Below are positions 61,778-64,000 of a stretch of 64,000 nt of DNA, in pieces. The position numbers were made by a program, and so were the translations under genes. A model generated the notes under the pieces. That model searched no databases and was not told the origin of the DNA. It worked only from the letters and a program-made list of their open reading frames with translations. The DNA is from an uncultured Hyphomicrobiales bacterium (GTDB lineage Bacteria; Pseudomonadota; Alphaproteobacteria; Rhizobiales; Devosiaceae): positions 142,309 through 206,308 of the forward strand of contig CAIMLX010000205.1 in NCBI GenBank assembly GCA_903842455.1, given 5' to 3'. The stretch's first letter is position 1; every line of letters begins with the position of its first letter.

Positions 61778-61970
61778 CTTCGGCGCTGATCATCCACAGA
61801 AGAAAGCCTTGGAAGGCCCTGTGGCGCGGTCCCCGGAATCGGGGGTGCCGTGTAGGTTCGACTTTACGGGACGATTCGTAGGCTCTCGCGTGCGCCAAGT
61901 TCTCTGCAAGTAACCGCGTAGCCGGATAACCGGCAGCCTTCCAACGCATCTCCCAATGGGACGCTCATCT
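61778..61970 (+). other. Gene-free upstream region of the YbjN gene
   Basis: With 61499-61758 this makes a 472-bp gap without a supported gene. Apart from the family-2 palindrome and the CtrA-type site, it shows the short inverted repeat GCCGGATAACCGGC (about 61920-61933) and no convincing ORF. It probably contains the promoter and a long leader of the YbjN-proC-csaA transcript. Confidence 0.4.
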
Positions 61971-62474
61971 ATGGCACTACTTCTCGAATACGAGCCGGAT
62001 CGCACCGTGCACCCCGTCGATATTATCGAGCATATTGCCTCGATTAACGACTGGAACTTCGAGCGTCAGGACGCCGACGAGATTTCTATTTCGGTTCGCG
62101 GCAACTGGGCCGACTATCATGTGTCGTTCAACTGGATGGACGACCTAGAGAGCCTGCACATCGCTTCCGCCTTCGACCTCAAGGTGCCCGACCCCCGGCG
62201 CAACGAAGTCAGGCAGCTGATCGCGCTCGTCAACGAGCAGCTGTGGATCGGTCACTTCGACATGTGGAACCACGAAGGCGTCGTGCTCTTCCGCAATTCC
62301 CACCTGCTCACCGGCGGCGCCGAAGTCACGCCGCAGCAATGCGAGGCGCTGCTGCGCTCGGCCACCGACAGCTGCGATCTCTACTACCAGGCGTTCCAGT
62401 TCGTGATATGGGCTGGACGCAGCGCGGCTGACGCGCTCAGCGAAGTCATGTTCGAGACGGTGGGCGAAGCTTGA
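61971..62474 (+). CDS. YbjN domain-containing protein
   Basis: A 167-residue acidic protein with a YbjN/type III chaperone-like fold: LASINDWNFERQDADEISISVRGNW-type strand pattern, then FNWMDDLESLHIASAF, LVNEQLWIGHFDMW and VVLFRNSHLLTGG. ATG 61971 is chosen; an in-frame ATG at 61956 has no ribosome site. Its stop overlaps the TTG start of proC (TTGA). The YbjN-proC-csaA order recurs in Hyphomicrobiales. Molecular function is unknown. Confidence 0.85.
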   Translation: MALLLEYEPDRTVHPVDIIEHIASINDWNFERQDADEISISVRGNWADYHVSFNWMDDLESLHIASAFDLKVPDPRRNEVRQLIALVNEQLWIGHFDMWNHEGVVLFRNSHLLTGGAEVTPQQCEALLRSATDSCDLYYQAFQFVIWAGRSAADALSEVMFETVGEA

Positions 62475-63289
62475 GTTTATCCGATATCGGCCCGGTCGTC
62501 CTCATCGGCGCCGGCAAGATGGGTCTGGCGCTGGCGCGCGGCTGGATCGCCGGCGGCTTGCCGCCGGACCGGCTGGTGTTGTGCGATCCGAAGCCGGCAG
62601 ACGCGACAGTGGCCTTTGCCGCCGAACACAGCGTACGGCTCATGGAAAAGCCCGAGGGCGTGCTGGTGCATGTTCTCGTCCTCGCGGTGAAGCCGCAGAT
62701 GATCCACGAGGTAATGGCGCAGGTCGCGCCCGCAGTCGGTGCGCAGACCTTGGTCGTCTCCATCGCCGCCGGCATTTCGCTCGCCGCCATCTCTACCTCG
62801 CTGGGCACCAGGCGCGTTGTTCGCACCATGCCGAACACGCCGGCCCAAGTCGGCAAGGGCATTTCGGGCGCCGTCGGCCTCGCCGTCACCGATCGTGACC
62901 GCGCAACCACCGACGCGCTGCTCGGCGCGGCCGGGCAGGTGATCTGGTTCGACGACGAGAGCAAGATCGACGGCGTCACCTCCGTTTCCGGCTCCGGTCC
63001 GGCCTATGTCTTCTACATGGTCGAGGCGCTGGCCCAGGCCGCCGAAAAGCAGGGGTTCAACCCCGAGCAGGCGATGCAACTGGCCCGCGCCACCATCATC
63101 GGCGCTGCTGGCCTCCTCGAAGCCGAGCCGGACACATCGGCCTCGCAACTGCGCATCAACGTCACGTCCCCCAAGGGCACGACGGCCGCCGCACTCGAGG
63201 TGCTGATGGCCGAGGATGGCCTCGCGCCACTGCTCGACCGCGCGGTCACCGCCGCCCGCCTCCGCAGCGAAGAGCTGGGCAAGGCCTGA
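62471..63289 (+). CDS. proC: Pyrroline-5-carboxylate reductase
   Basis: A 272-residue enzyme performing the last step of proline synthesis. The nucleotide loop is LIGAGKMGLALARGW, with VRTMPNTPAQVGKG and the substrate-site helix VSGSGPAYVFYMVEALAQAA. The C-terminal NVTSPKGTTAAALEVL is diagnostic. It begins at TTG 62471, overlapping the YbjN stop. Its own stop overlaps the csaA ATG (TGATG), so three genes are translationally coupled. Confidence 0.96.
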   Translation: MSLSDIGPVVLIGAGKMGLALARGWIAGGLPPDRLVLCDPKPADATVAFAAEHSVRLMEKPEGVLVHVLVLAVKPQMIHEVMAQVAPAVGAQTLVVSIAAGISLAAISTSLGTRRVVRTMPNTPAQVGKGISGAVGLAVTDRDRATTDALLGAAGQVIWFDDESKIDGVTSVSGSGPAYVFYMVEALAQAAEKQGFNPEQAMQLARATIIGAAGLLEAEPDTSASQLRINVTSPKGTTAAALEVLMAEDGLAPLLDRAVTAARLRSEELGKA

Positions 63290-63627
63290 TGGCGGAAATC
63301 ACGTACGCCGACTTCGAGCAGGTCGACATCCGCACGGGCACGATCATCGAGGTCCGCCCGTTCCCCGAAGCGCGGAAGCCCGCGCACATCCTGATCATCG
63401 ATTTCGGTCCCGAGATCGGGGTGAAGAAAAGCTCGGCCCAGATCACCGTGCACTACACGGCCGAGTCGCTGGTGGGTCGCCAGGTCATGGCGGTGGTCAA
63501 CTTCCCACCCCGCCAGATCGGCCCCTTCCGCTCCGAGGTCCTGACGCTCGGCTTCGAGGACGAAGCGGGCGCCATCGTCCTCGCCGCCACCGAGCGGCCG
63601 GTCCCCAACGGCAAGAAGCTGATGTAG
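63289..63627 (+). CDS. csaA: tRNA-binding / chaperone-like protein CsaA
   Basis: A 112-residue single EMAP/tRNA-binding OB-fold domain: FEQVDIRTGTIIEVRPFPEA, ILIIDFGPEIGVKKSSAQIT, VVNFPPRQIGPFRSEVLTLG, ending PVPNGKKLM, the CsaA pattern. CsaA was described as an export-related chaperone and binds tRNA-like molecules as a dimer. ATG 63289 overlaps the proC stop. A family-2 palindrome 50 bp downstream probably ends the transcript. Confidence 0.95.
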   Translation: MAEITYADFEQVDIRTGTIIEVRPFPEARKPAHILIIDFGPEIGVKKSSAQITVHYTAESLVGRQVMAVVNFPPRQIGPFRSEVLTLGFEDEAGAIVLAATERPVPNGKKLM

Positions 63628-63677
63628 GGCAGGGGGCTGCCCGGCCGAGCTATTTCGGTCCCCTGCCTATCCACACC

Positions 63678-63774
63678 CACTGTCACCCCGGCGAAGGCCG
63701 GGGCCTATCCTGATAGCTCGGATCAGCACCGCTACGCCTCAGGCTGGATCCCGGCCTTCGCCGGGATGACAGTG
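63678..63774. repeat. Intergenic palindrome, family 2 (divergent GGCGAAGGCC type)
   Basis: Left arm CACTGTCACCCCGGCGAAGG then CCGGG (63678-63702), right arm 63750-63774, with one mismatch over 25 bp. The outer TGTCA(C/T)CCC matches the other copies but the inner palindrome is CCGGCGAAGGCCGG instead of CCTGCGAAAGCAGG, marking a subfamily. Confidence 0.88.
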
Positions 63775-63917
63775 AAAACCCCATACCCCAGAGCCACTTG
63801 CCGACTTATCCCCGCGATTCCTGAACGTGGGAGACTCGCTCCGTCCCGCGCACCGAAGCGAGATCATGACGAGTGGTTGGTGCGGGGGAGGTCGGGTGGC
63901 TCGGGAGTCGTTCCGGG

Positions 63918-64000
63918 TCAGGCCGAAAGTACCTCGGCATGGGCCAGTTCGCTGGCCAAGCCGCTATCAACGCACGGGGCGCCCGATGCAGGGTGCTCCA
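63918..64000 (-). CDS. Possible C-terminal fragment of a gene entering from the right edge
   Basis: On the minus strand a frame runs from the window edge to TGA at 63920-63918, encoding about 26 residues (SGLASELAHAEVLSA at the end) with protein-like composition. The palindrome at 63678-63774 would then separate two convergent genes, as at 21992. The stretch is too short to identify; other frames are also partly open. The rest of 63628-64000 shows nothing else I can support. Confidence 0.2.
   Translation of the reverse strand, partial: EHPASGAPCVDSGLASELAHAEVLSA

Noticed and set aside
61740..61810. Replication origin (DnaA box-like TCATCCACAG near the CtrA-type palindrome)
   Set aside because: Only one imperfect DnaA-like box is visible, without a box cluster, AT-rich unwinding region or origin-type neighbours.
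63800..64000. Plus-strand ATG frame near 63867
   Set aside because: It lacks a ribosome site, has a Gly/Arg-rich translation without motifs and runs off the edge, so it cannot be supported.

Overview
The window is a dense, GC-rich (roughly two-thirds G+C by eye) chromosomal segment of an alphaproteobacterium, most likely of the order Hyphomicrobiales (Devosia-like). The basis is the gene set: a FrcBCA-type sugar transporter, PuuD urate hydroxylase, a three-gene bc1 operon, a CTC-form L25 - Pth - YchF block, the prs/pgeF/midA/lgt block, GGAAC-N16/17-CGTT (EcfG-like) promoters, a TTAA-N7-TTAA CtrA-like site and rhizobial-style intergenic palindromes. The genus is an inference. I see no rRNA, tRNA, CRISPR array, prophage or insertion sequence.

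Layout. 0-11.4 kb is a purine uptake and catabolism region: the end of a BMP-family ABC transporter, urate hydroxylase (puuD), guanine deaminase (guaD) and malate synthase G (glcB), two paralogous small secreted proteins, then on the minus strand adenine deaminase (ade) overlapping a CocE/NonD hydrolase. 11.4-15 kb holds a small membrane protein plus topoisomerase IB behind an EcfG-like promoter, and a CHASE4-GGDEF-EAL protein. 15-22 kb is a sugar/polyol locus: ROK regulator and RbsD/FucU mutarotase divergent from frcBCA, then a polyol dehydrogenase and an SDR. 22-28.7 kb has a SoxR-controlled MFS pump, an MgtC protein behind an EcfG-like promoter, a 520-bp gene-free array of strong hairpins, a degenerate receiver, a TPR protein and AcuI.

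28.8-38.8 kb contains an overlapping murL-murD2-SMR operon (the alternative L-Glu ligation/epimerisation route of peptidoglycan synthesis), phosphoesterase and NUDIX genes, a likely 41-codon small ORF, cca, a DUF1059 protein, an HD-GYP protein, and trmL-hemF. 39-45.2 kb has the petABC bc1 complex, apt and a two-component pair. 45.2-51 kb has a tandem MaoC pair behind a perfect palindrome, TerC, ychF, pth and rplY. 51-55.9 kb is an accessory insert (lipoprotein, stress membrane proteins, an ECF42-type sigma factor with two DGPF/YciI proteins) lying between rplY and prs. 55.9-63.6 kb returns to conserved genes: prs, pgeF, midA, lgt, ubiK, two paralogous phosphoesterases, a YbjN protein, proC and csaA.

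The least explained item is the hairpin array at 24698-25213. It contains two tandem units of three hairpins each, in which loop sequences are conserved while stems differ in sequence but stay complementary. That pattern suggests selection on RNA (or single-stranded DNA) structure. Second in interest is the set of exact EcfG-type promoters (11441, 24106, and 36188 on the minus strand), which would place a small membrane protein with topoisomerase IB, an MgtC protein and a DUF1059 protein in the general stress regulon.
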